The translations under genes and the position numbers were made by a program. The notes beneath the pieces were generated by a model, which had not been told where the DNA came from, made no database searches, and saw only the letters and a program-made list of their open reading frames with translations. This document shows positions 14,347 through 21,148 of a stretch of DNA of 22,183 bases, piece by piece (within the stretch, counting starts at the first letter, position 1; each line of letters begins with the position of its first letter). Origin of the DNA: Bacteriovoracaceae bacterium UBA2428. Lineage in GTDB: Bacteria > Bdellovibrionota > UBA2428. The stretch spans positions 1 through 22,183 of the forward strand of contig DDRA01000079.1 in NCBI GenBank assembly GCA_002343545.1, written 5' to 3'.

Positions 14347-16229
14347 AGCGCCTCTTCGGCGCTTTCATCGTCCTCTTTCTGGCGTTGAGTTTTTCGCGTC
14401 TGCACGGCTTCTCCATTTCGGCTTGGGATCCCTACCTCGCCGGCGACCAAGAAGCCGACTTGCTTGGGGACGCACGAAGCATTCGCTCGGACGACTGGGT
14501 CGCCCTCGTTCCGGCCCTCGTCGCCCAGTCCACCGGACAGAACGCGCTCCAGCCACGGAGCGATAAGTTAGGCTACGAGGCCGTGAACGCCATGGCGATG
14601 ACCCCGCTGCCGGCCCTCAGCTGGCAGCTCGCGTTCCGCCCCTATCACTGGGGATATCTTTTCGGTTCCGAGATCGGAATCGCTTGGCACTGGTGGTTCC
14701 GGATCTTTCTTCTGCTCGGATCGGGATTCTTCCTCTTGAGTCGCTGGCTTCCGGGGCAAAAATCCTTGGGAGTCTTGGGCGCGCTTTGGATCGCTTACTC
14801 GCCCTTCTTTCCTTTTTGGGGTTACTGCATGGAACCCGTCTTCGGATGGGCGCTCCTCGCGATCGGGCTGACGGAGGCCTTTTTCTCGGAGACCCAGCCC
14901 GGTCGACGTCGCCTTTGGGGACTCGGCCTCTTTTACTCCTTCGCGGCCCTCGCCTTTGGCGGCTTTTACCCCGCCTTTCAGGTGCCGGCGATTCACCTCG
15001 TGCTCGCGCTCATGCTGGGGATCTACATCAACCGTCTTCGAGCGGCGAGCCCGCCCCCGTCCACGACGCATCGAACTCTAGGTGCCCTTGTCGCGATCGG
15101 AATGCTGAGCGTCGTGCCCTTCGCGCTGCATTTGTGGTTTCAGCGCGACACCCTGAAGCTCGTCGCCGAGACGGCGTATCCCGGGCAAAGGCTCTCGCTC
15201 GGTGGCCAGTTTTCCTTTGAGACCCTCTGGTCGAACAACTTCACGTTGTTCTCGCGCGAAATCGACTGGAGCCACTTCGGCAACATCTGCGAAGCCGCCG
15301 GATTCCTGATCCTCTTGCCGGCGACTTTGATCCTGATCTTTCGTCGCAAACTTTATCGCGATGCGCGCATCGCCGCGCTGCTCGCCCTCTTGGCCTTCTA
15401 TCACCTGAGAAACTTTCTGGGCTTTCCGGCCTTGCTCAACGTCGCGAGCGGCCTTTCTTTCGTACCCGAAAACCGGACGGTTGCCCTCTACGGTCTGGGC
15501 GATGTCTTGCTCACGCTTCTTTCGCTCGCCCTCGTTTGGCGCCAAGAAATTTCTTCCGATCGACGAACTTGGTTAGTTTGGGTCGGCGCTTTCGCGTTCT
15601 GGGGAGCGCTCGGAGCCCTCCTCTTGAAGGGAGCTCCGGAGTTCTTCAATGCGAAGCGCGTCGTGACCTGCACGCTCGGTTTGGGAACGATCACGGCTTT
15701 GCTTTGGACCCAGCGCGTTCGGGCCTTTTTGATCATCGTCGCACTCCTGACGGTGGTGAAGGGCATCGGATTCAATCCCCTCGTTTACCGCGGCCTCGAC
15801 AAAATTCGCGCCGCGCCACTTTCGCAGGCCGTGCTCACAACGCCCGGATGCGCCCTTTGGGCGAGTTTCGGTAATCTCGTGCAGCCGAACTACCTCCGCC
15901 TGCTTGGCATCCGTAACGCGGGGGGCGCGCACTTCTATCCTCAGTTTTCGTTCTGGACGCATTTCGACCCGGCCGGAAACTCGCGCTCCGTCTACAATCG
16001 ATACGCGTACACCGTTTTTGAATCCGCATCCGTCGACGCGGCCCCCTCGCTCACGAATCCCCAGCCCGACATCGCCGTCTTGAGGACCCACCCGGATCGA
16101 CCCGAATGGCTTTCAACGGGCGTGGATTGTCTGTTGATGCCCAAAGGCGATACCCAAAGCGGCTTCAAGCATTGGCAAACGACTTGGTCAGACGATTCCT
16201 GGGCGATTCTTAAGAAGATCGACCGATAG
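14343..16229 (+). CDS. Large polytopic membrane protein, putative GT-C-like glycosyltransferase
   Basis: A 628-residue integral membrane protein with about ten to twelve hydrophobic helices. After the first helix comes a loop with GDARSIRSDDW (42-52). This acidic, periplasm-facing loop recalls the catalytic loop of GT-C enzymes and the SDEW segment of a family of large uncharacterised membrane proteins (I believe the DUF7657 type). The C-terminal part (about 500-628) is more hydrophilic and may be a periplasmic domain. GTG 14343 is coupled to the DUF2304 stop. With the upstream polyprenyl-phosphate GT2 and small membrane protein, the likely job is to use a lipid-linked sugar in the periplasm to modify a glycan, as GtrC proteins do. 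The last 20 bp overlap the end of the opposing oxidase gene. The family assignment is tentative. Confidence 0.72.
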   Translation: MKRLFGAFIVLFLALSFSRLHGFSISAWDPYLAGDQEADLLGDARSIRSDDWVALVPALVAQSTGQNALQPRSDKLGYEAVNAMAMTPLPALSWQLAFRPYHWGYLFGSEIGIAWHWWFRIFLLLGSGFFLLSRWLPGQKSLGVLGALWIAYSPFFPFWGYCMEPVFGWALLAIGLTEAFFSETQPGRRRLWGLGLFYSFAALAFGGFYPAFQVPAIHLVLALMLGIYINRLRAASPPPSTTHRTLGALVAIGMLSVVPFALHLWFQRDTLKLVAETAYPGQRLSLGGQFSFETLWSNNFTLFSREIDWSHFGNICEAAGFLILLPATLILIFRRKLYRDARIAALLALLAFYHLRNFLGFPALLNVASGLSFVPENRTVALYGLGDVLLTLLSLALVWRQEISSDRRTWLVWVGAFAFWGALGALLLKGAPEFFNAKRVVTCTLGLGTITALLWTQRVRAFLIIVALLTVVKGIGFNPLVYRGLDKIRAAPLSQAVLTTPGCALWASFGNLVQPNYLRLLGIRNAGGAHFYPQFSFWTHFDPAGNSRSVYNRYAYTVFESASVDAAPSLTNPQPDIAVLRTHPDRPEWLSTGVDCLLMPKGDTQSGFKHWQTTWSDDSWAILKKIDR

Positions 16230-17418
16230 AAGCCACGATGTGATCGGCGATCGCGAGGCTTGCCGTCGCGGCGGGGCTCGGAGCGTTCAACACGTGCCGT
16301 TGTCTCGGGGCGTCCGCGAACTCGAAGTCATCCACGAGCGAGCCGTCGGGTCGCACGGCCTGGGCGCGGATTCCCGAGCCTGCGTAAACGAGCTCGTCGC
16401 CGTCGAGATCCGGCATGAGTTTACGGAGCGCGCGCACGAAGGCCGGCTTCGAGAGCGAACGTTGAAGCTCGCCCAGCCCCGGCCGCCAGTGCTTCAGAAA
16501 GATCCGCCAAGCGCCCCGAAACGAGAAAATCCCCAAAACATCGGACAAATTGAAATCGAACTTTCTGTAGCCTTCCCGTGCGGGCGCGAGCACGGCGTTC
16601 GGCCCGCACTCGACTTCGCCGTCGGTCATGCGAGTGAAGTGTACGCCCAAGAACGGAAACTGGGGATCCGGAACCGGATAAACGAGATGCCTCACTCGGG
16701 CCCGCGCGGCCGGCGTGAACTTATAGTACTCGCCCCGGAAGGGAACGATGCGGACGTCCGTGGCGGCGCCCGAAGCGCGCGCGAGCCGATCCGATTGCAG
16801 ACCGCCGCAAAAAATCGCGAAACCCGCACGCGCACGCGTGCCGTCTCCGATCGAAAGCTCGACGAATTCGTTTTCCGTGCGCGCGGAGCGAACCTCCGTA
16901 CGAAAGCGCAGCGTGACGCCGCGCCTTTCGAGTTCCTTGACCATCTCCCGGCACATCGCCTTGTAATCGATGATGCCTTCTTCGGGCACGACCACGGCGG
17001 CTAGTCCGCGGATGTTCGGTTCGCGCGCGCGGATTCCCGCGTCACCTTCGATCCATTCCAGACCGGCGAGACCATTCTTCTGGCCACGCTCAAAGAGCGT
17101 GCGGAGACGCTCGACTTCCGCCGGGTCGGTCGCCACGACGAGCTTTCCGCAGATCTCGTGGGGCACTCCGTGCTTGCGCGCGAACTCGATGAGTTGTCGC
17201 CGACCGTCCACGCAGAGTCGCGCCTTAAGCGAGCCCGGTTTGTAATAGAGTCCGGAATGGATGACGCCCGAGTTATGCCCCGTTTGGTGGCGCGCGGGCT
17301 CCGTTTCCTTCTCGAAAAGCGCGATCTTCGCGTCGGGATACTTGTCGCTCAGCTTGAGGGCCGTCGCGAGGCCGACGATGCCACCACCCGTCACCGCGTA
17401 ATCGTATTTTTCCTTCAT
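16210..17418 (-). CDS. lhgO: L-2-hydroxyglutarate oxidase/dehydrogenase (LhgO)
   Basis: A 402-residue FAD-dependent oxidoreductase of the DAO family. The FAD loop is VTGGGIVGLATAL (9-21). HQTGHNSGVIHSGLYYKPGS (44-63) is the near-invariant LhgO segment; GEYYKF, DPQFPFLGVHFTRM and YAGSGIRAQ follow in family order. Known members oxidise L-2-hydroxyglutarate to 2-oxoglutarate and feed electrons to the membrane quinone pool. The length and the ATG at 17418 fit. No glycan link is known for this enzyme, so it is a metabolic outlier in the locus. It is transcribed alone, leftward, and overlaps the membrane protein gene tail-to-tail by 20 bp. Confidence 0.93.
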   Translation of the reverse strand: MKEKYDYAVTGGGIVGLATALKLSDKYPDAKIALFEKETEPARHQTGHNSGVIHSGLYYKPGSLKARLCVDGRRQLIEFARKHGVPHEICGKLVVATDPAEVERLRTLFERGQKNGLAGLEWIEGDAGIRAREPNIRGLAAVVVPEEGIIDYKAMCREMVKELERRGVTLRFRTEVRSARTENEFVELSIGDGTRARAGFAIFCGGLQSDRLARASGAATDVRIVPFRGEYYKFTPAARARVRHLVYPVPDPQFPFLGVHFTRMTDGEVECGPNAVLAPAREGYRKFDFNLSDVLGIFSFRGAWRIFLKHWRPGLGELQRSLSKPAFVRALRKLMPDLDGDELVYAGSGIRAQAVRPDGSLVDDFEFADAPRQRHVLNAPSPAATASLAIADHIVASIGRSS

Positions 17419-17537
17419 GATCTTCGAAGCCTAGACCGCTTTGGCCCTTTCGCGCACCCGCCCGCCCAGAAATTCGTCACTCTAAAGGCGGCCCCGACCC
17501 GTTCCGTTGGCCACGTGCGGTTGGCCCGGAACTTGAA

Positions 17538-17570
17538 GTCACTCTGGCAATTCCCGAAATAATCTGGGGA
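17538..17570 (+). promoter_or_regulatory. Candidate promoter of the small secreted protein gene
   Basis: A good -10 match, AATAAT (17558-17563), lies about 20 bp before the start codon. The best -35 candidate is TTGAAG (17533-17538), with a 19-bp spacer that is longer than ideal. The implied leader is very short (about 10 nt before the AAGGAG). The octamer GTCACTCT occurs at 17474-17481 and again at 17538-17545, within the spacer. Recognition by eye only. Confidence 0.35.
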
Positions 17571-17583
17571 CGAAGGAGTCATG

Positions 17584-17994
17584 ATGAAACGTTTTGCTTT
17601 GGGTCTTTTGGCCATCGCCCAGTCCACCGTGTTCGCCGCGACGATCGATTCGCTCGGTGGCGAGTTCCAATGCACCGTGCGAGAGAAAGACGAGTCGGTC
17701 GGCACGATCGTCGTCGAGCGTTCGCCCGTCTTCTTGAAGGCCTATATCAACATCGAGAAGGTCCACCAAAGCTACGAGATCGTAAACAAGGTCTCCCTCG
17801 GTTCGGCGAAGATCGGCGAAGAGAAAGCCGTGCTCATCAAAGCAAAAGGCGTCACGGATCTCTACCTCTCGCATTTCAAGCCCTTGCCTTCCCAATCCAA
17901 CATCCTCATGGGCACTTTGACGGCCAAGAAAACCGGCCAGACGGAGTGGAGCCGCTTCGAAGTCGCGTGCATCTCGCTCGAAGCGCTGAAATAG
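17584..17994 (+). CDS. Small secreted protein, unknown function
   Basis: A 136-residue protein I do not recognise. The N-terminus (MKRFALGLLAIAQSTVFA) is a clear Sec signal peptide with a cleavage site after TVFA or FAA. The mature part is about 118 residues, probably beta-rich, with only two cysteines, one near its start (EFQC) and one near its end (FEVACISL), which could form one disulfide closing the domain. Two ATGs in tandem occur at 17581 and 17584; AAGGAG at 17573-17578 is too close to the first and better spaced for the second, so 17584 is preferred. It has its own promoter candidate and is followed after 13 nt by a strong inverted repeat. It is likely periplasmic or exported; no link to glycan synthesis is visible. 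Confidence 0.72.
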   Translation: MKRFALGLLAIAQSTVFAATIDSLGGEFQCTVREKDESVGTIVVERSPVFLKAYINIEKVHQSYEIVNKVSLGSAKIGEEKAVLIKAKGVTDLYLSHFKPLPSQSNILMGTLTAKKTGQTEWSRFEVACISLEALK

Positions 17995-18007
17995 CGCGTA
18001 TCGCATT

Positions 18008-18032
18008 AAAGTCACACCGCGCCTGTGACTTT
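18008..18032. repeat. Perfect 9-bp inverted repeat AAAGTCACA-N7-TGTGACTTT
   Basis: The arms at 18008-18016 and 18024-18032 match perfectly around a 7-nt GC-rich loop. It begins 13 nt after the stop of the small secreted protein gene and 49 nt before the WbpE-like start. As RNA it could be the terminator of the upstream gene, but the stem is followed by TTTCCG rather than a U-tract. As DNA it could be an operator for the aminotransferase gene. The half-sites are TCACA then TGTGA, the reverse order of a CRP site. Confidence 0.6.
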
Positions 18033-18048
18033 CCGTAGACACTAGAGA

Positions 18049-18082
18049 ATCCTTCCCCGCGGACGTAGTCTGGGGGAAGGAT
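18049..18082 (+). promoter_or_regulatory. SD-sequestering hairpin in the WbpE-like gene leader
   Basis: ATCCTTCCCC (18049-18058) pairs perfectly with GGGGAAGGAT (18073-18082) across a 14-nt loop. The right arm contains the whole Shine-Dalgarno region (GGGGAAGG) and the A and U of the AUG at 18081. In an mRNA starting upstream of 18049 this stem, with seven GC pairs, would hide the ribosome binding site and start codon. The pairing is seen directly; regulation is inferred. Confidence 0.55.
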
Positions 18083-19187
18083 GGACTTCATCGATCTCAA
18101 GAGCCAACAAGCCCGCATCAAACCCCAGCTCGACGCCCGTATGGCGAAGGTGCTCTCGCACGGCGCCTACATCATGGGCCCCGAGATCGAGGAGCTCGAA
18201 GCGCGGCTCGCCGCCTACGCCAACGTCAAATATTGCATCAGCTGCTCGTCGGGAACCGACGCCTTGCTCATCGCGCTCATGGCGATCGGCGTGAAGCCCG
18301 GCGACGAGATCCTCACGACCCCCTTCACGTTCATGGCCACGGGCGAAATGATCGCGCTCGCGGGAGCCAAGCCGACCTTCGTCGACATCGACGCGCGTAC
18401 CTACAATATGGACCCCGCGCAACTGGAAGCGCGCATCACTCCCCGGACGAGAGCCATCGTGCCCGTGAGCCTCTACGGGCAATGCGCCGATATGGACGCG
18501 ATCAACGCGATCGGCCGCCGTCACGGCATTCCCGTCATCGAGGACGCGGCGCAGAGTTTTGGCGCGACCTACAAAGGCCGTCGTTCTTGCGGGCTTTCGG
18601 ACTTGGCCTGCACGAGTTTCTTTCCGTCCAAGCCGCTCGGGGCCTACGGCGACGGCGGCGCGTGCTTCACGAACGACGAAACGCTGGCCAAGCTCATGCG
18701 CGAAGTCCGTAACCACGGGCAGGAACGCCGTTACTACCACGTGCGACTGGGGCTCAACGGACGTCTCGATACCCTGCAAGCCGCCATCTTGCTCGCCAAG
18801 ATGGACATCCTCGACGACGAGATCGCGGCCCGCGAGCGGCTCGGCGCGCGTTACTCCAAGCTCTTCCGCGAGAAGTCGGGAGAGAAGATCCGCACTCCCC
18901 ACATCGAAGCCCACAATACGAGTCCCTATGCGCAGTACACCGTCGAAGTCGCTGAGCGCGAGGCCGTGCAAGCCAAGCTCCAACGGGCCGGGGTTCCGAC
19001 CGCGGTCCATTACCCGGTTCCGCTCACTCTTCAGCCCGTCTTCCGTGAGCTTGGCCACGGACCGGGGTCTTTCCCCGTGGCCGAGAGCGCGGCGCAACGC
19101 GTTCTCAGTCTTCCGATGCACCCCTATCTGAGCGAGAAGGACCAGGAGCTCGTCGTGGATTCCGTCGTGAAGGCCGTCCAGGGTTAA
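18081..19187 (+). CDS. wbpE: WbpE-like UDP-3-keto-GlcNAcA aminotransferase (DegT family)
   Basis: A 368-residue PLP-dependent aminotransferase very like Pseudomonas WbpE and Bordetella WlbC. These convert UDP-2-acetamido-3-keto-glucuronate to the 3-amino sugar on the way to di-N-acetylated uronic acids of O-antigens. Shared stretches include FIDLKSQQAR at the start, YCISCSSGTDAL, VPVSLYGQCADMDAINAI, VIEDAAQSFGA, TSFFPSKPLGAYGDGG with the PLP lysine K184, and HYPVPLTLQP. ATG 18081 matches the WbpE N-terminus exactly, so the start is secure even though the ribosome binding site lies in a stem. It is transcribed alone; the partner genes (WbpA dehydrogenase, WbpB, WbpD acetyltransferase, WbpI epimerase) are not in the window. 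The gene symbol reflects similarity recalled from memory, not an alignment. Confidence 0.88.
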   Translation: MDFIDLKSQQARIKPQLDARMAKVLSHGAYIMGPEIEELEARLAAYANVKYCISCSSGTDALLIALMAIGVKPGDEILTTPFTFMATGEMIALAGAKPTFVDIDARTYNMDPAQLEARITPRTRAIVPVSLYGQCADMDAINAIGRRHGIPVIEDAAQSFGATYKGRRSCGLSDLACTSFFPSKPLGAYGDGGACFTNDETLAKLMREVRNHGQERRYYHVRLGLNGRLDTLQAAILLAKMDILDDEIAARERLGARYSKLFREKSGEKIRTPHIEAHNTSPYAQYTVEVAEREAVQAKLQRAGVPTAVHYPVPLTLQPVFRELGHGPGSFPVAESAAQRVLSLPMHPYLSEKDQELVVDSVVKAVQG

Positions 19188-19227
19188 GCTTCCTCAGTCC
19201 CCTTGTTAAGATCTAAGTATTTGAAAT

Positions 19228-19249
19228 AATTTACTTTTACAAGTAAATT
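19228..19249. repeat. AT-rich perfect palindrome AATTTACTT-N4-AAGTAAATT
   Basis: Nine-bp arms at 19228-19236 and 19241-19249 match perfectly around TTAC. It lies in the most AT-rich stretch of the window, 41 nt after the WbpE-like stop and 50 nt before the lipoprotein ATG. It abuts the -35 region of the lipoprotein promoter candidate, the position expected for a repressor operator. An AT-only stem with no following T-run makes a terminator less likely. Confidence 0.55.
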
Positions 19250-19278
19250 TGCGCATTGCGTTAAAAACACGTTAGAAT
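19249..19278 (+). promoter_or_regulatory. Candidate promoter of the lipoprotein gene
   Basis: TAGAAT (19273-19278) is a 5/6 match to the sigma70 -10 box. The -35 is poor: TTGCGC (19249-19254) with an 18-bp spacer. The predicted transcript would start near 19285, leaving a short leader containing AGGGGGA before ATG 19300. The weak -35 and adjoining palindrome suggest a regulated promoter. Confidence 0.4.
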
Positions 19279-19299
19279 CCCATTCAGGGGGATCTTCAA

Positions 19300-19992
19300 A
19301 TGCGCCAGTCGACTCAATGGTTCTTGGGTTTCACGGTTCTCGTCGGACTTTCGGGCTGCCAGTTCGCCGGAGCCTGCCTGGACGACGCGGCCGCCTGCCA
19401 GTCTCAAGCAGTCGACAACAACGGCCTCGGCGGCGACACCTCGCTTGACCAGTTCGACTCCCAGGGGTCCTGTTCCCAGTCCGTAGCCATGGGACTTTGG
19501 TCCGAAGGCTCCGACCGATTCAAGATGGAAGGCTCCTGCAACGTCGCGGGCAGTCTGAACGGCTGCCAGGTCCAAGGCGACTTCCGCGCCGGATCGACCG
19601 CATCGAGCTCGGGCGAGACGATCGCGCTGAACCTTTCGAGCGTGACGAACTGCCAACAGAACTCCATCAGCTCCCCGACCCAGAACATCTCGAGCTCGCC
19701 CTACTCGAGCACGGGTACGAACCAAACGACGAGCCTGCAACCCGGCAACTTCAACTGCCAGGTCGCGCGCATCTCGCTTTCGTCGGTCATCCCGCAGATC
19801 CAGATGCGCTGCGTGGACACGGCCAATTCGATGAACCGCTTCACGAAGACCTTCCAGGGCGAAGACATCTCGACGCAGACGGGTCGCTTCGGTTCGACCT
19901 CGCAGGGCCTCAACGACATGAGCGCAACGGGCGAGAGCGGCTTTGGCGCTTCGAACGCGAACGACGCCTCGTCGTCGCCCTCGTTCGAATGA
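19300..19992 (+). CDS. Cys- and Ser-rich lipoprotein, unknown function
   Basis: A 230-residue protein with a type II signal peptide: a hydrophobic stretch (FLGFTVLVGLSG) ends in the lipobox LSGC with lipidated C20. Q21 at +2 favours outer-membrane sorting under the E. coli rule. The mature part holds eight more cysteines (26, 33, 58, 80, 89, 118, 153, 171), enough for four disulfides, and many Ser, Thr, Asn and Gln residues, especially at 120-150 and the C-terminal tail (SNANDASSSPSFE), which looks unstructured. There is no domain I recognise. AGGGGGA lies seven bases before the ATG. The gene is monocistronic and its stop is 4 nt from the opposing kdsD stop. It is probably a surface or periplasm-facing lipoprotein. 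Confidence 0.78.
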   Translation: MRQSTQWFLGFTVLVGLSGCQFAGACLDDAAACQSQAVDNNGLGGDTSLDQFDSQGSCSQSVAMGLWSEGSDRFKMEGSCNVAGSLNGCQVQGDFRAGSTASSSGETIALNLSSVTNCQQNSISSPTQNISSSPYSSTGTNQTTSLQPGNFNCQVARISLSSVIPQIQMRCVDTANSMNRFTKTFQGEDISTQTGRFGSTSQGLNDMSATGESGFGASNANDASSSPSFE

Positions 19993-19996
19993 TCAG

Positions 19997-20974
19997 CTAG
20001 GCGAGCTTGAGCAGTTCGTGCAGACGGACGAGTCCCACGATTTGTCCGTCGGCCCGCGTGACCGGCAAGACGTTCAAAGGCCGCGGCCGATTCTCCATGA
20101 GCGAGAGCGCCTCGACCGCGCCGACGTCGGGTCGGATCGAGACCGGCGAAAGGTTCGCGAGCTCGCGCACCGTCTTGGTGAAGATCCCTTCGCGATGCTT
20201 GTTCATCGCGCGACGAATATCCCCATCGGTCAAGATGCCCTCGAGGCGTCCCTCCGCCGTGCGGAATAAAACGATCCCGAAACCCCCGAGCGCCGCGACG
20301 ACGTCCTGGATCGTCGCCTCGTCGATATCGAGCGCGGGGCATTCCGCCAGCGGAACCATGAGGTCCTCGACCTTGAGCAAGAGCCGTTTCCCGAGACGCC
20401 CGCCCGGATGGTAGAGCGCGAAGTCCTCGGGACGGAATCCGCGCGCCTTCATGAGCGCGACGGCGAGCGCGTCGCCCACCGCGAGAAAAAGCGTACTCGA
20501 AGTCGTCGGCGCGAGGTCGAGCGGGCAAGCCTCGCGATCGACGGACACGACGAGCGAAAGGTCCGCGTTCTTGGCGAGCGTCGAATCGGGATTGGACGTG
20601 AGCGCGACGACCGAAGCCCCGATTTTTCGGAGCGGCGGCAAAAGCGCCAAGATCTCTTCGCTCTCGCCGGACTTGCCGAAGGCCAAGACGACGTCGCCGG
20701 CTTTCACCATGCCCAAATCGCCGTGGATTCCCTCGCTCGGATGCAGGAACACGGCCAGCGTTCCCGTGCTCGAAAGGGTGGCCGAGACTTTGCGCGCGAT
20801 GTGGCCGGATTTTCCGATGCCGGTGCAGACGACCTTGCCCGGTGAGGCCAGGATCTTTTCGACCGCCCGCACAAAAAGCTCGTCCGCCCGACCGGCCAAA
20901 GCCGTCAAAGCCTCGGCTTCGGTCCTCAGGACTTCGCGGATCGTTTGGAGGATACTTTCGCTTCGCGCGACCAT
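19997..20974 (-). CDS. kdsD: Arabinose-5-phosphate isomerase (KdsD/KpsF/GutQ family)
   Basis: An isomerase with a SIS domain followed by two CBS domains. It converts D-ribulose 5-phosphate to D-arabinose 5-phosphate, the first step toward Kdo for LPS or capsule. Diagnostic stretches are VVCTGIGKSGHIARK, HPSEGIHGDLGMV, FGKSGES, REACPLDLAPTTSST and FALYHPGGRLGKRLL, followed by the CBS pair (VEDLMVPL onward; ILTDGDIRRAM). The catalytic Lys, two Glu and His expected from E. coli KdsD are at 55, 104, 148 and 189 counted from ATG 20974. A GTG at 21022 would add 16 residues; the ATG is preferred because it aligns with KdsD length and a possible -10 (CATAAA, near 21035) would leave the GTG almost leaderless. 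Whether it serves Kdo synthesis in general or this locus specifically (KpsF role) is not resolvable. The Kdo synthases are outside the window. Confidence 0.92.
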   Translation of the reverse strand: MVARSESILQTIREVLRTEAEALTALAGRADELFVRAVEKILASPGKVVCTGIGKSGHIARKVSATLSSTGTLAVFLHPSEGIHGDLGMVKAGDVVLAFGKSGESEEILALLPPLRKIGASVVALTSNPDSTLAKNADLSLVVSVDREACPLDLAPTTSSTLFLAVGDALAVALMKARGFRPEDFALYHPGGRLGKRLLLKVEDLMVPLAECPALDIDEATIQDVVAALGGFGIVLFRTAEGRLEGILTDGDIRRAMNKHREGIFTKTVRELANLSPVSIRPDVGAVEALSLMENRPRPLNVLPVTRADGQIVGLVRLHELLKLA

Positions 20975-21084
20975 AACCTCTTTCTCATCCAAGTCCGCGG
21001 GCCCGGCAAGAAGCGCCTTCACGGAAACTTCATTTATGGCGTCTGTCCCAAGGGGATCGGGGCCTTAGGAATCTTGACGCCTAT

Positions 21085-21119
21085 CGACCCCCGCGGGTCG
21101 GCAAGGTCTTTGCTAAAAT
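21085..21119 (+). promoter_or_regulatory. Extended -10 promoter with palindrome in the -35 region
   Basis: TGCTAAAAT (21111-21119) fits an extended -10 element (TGn plus a 5/6 -10 box). No -35 box is present; that position is occupied by the inverted repeat CGACCC-CCGC-GGGTCG (21085-21100). The transcript would begin near 21126 and run into a strong Shine-Dalgarno (GGAGGAGGAGGAG, 21133-21145). The palindrome is a candidate binding site for a regulator. Confidence 0.45.
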
Positions 21120-21148
21120 AGACGATAAGTCCGGAGGAGGAGGAGAAC

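Noticed and set aside
18012..18028. A CRP (cAMP receptor) binding site
   Set aside because: The half-sites are in the order TCACA then TGTGA, the reverse of TGTGA-N6-TCACA, and spaced by 7.
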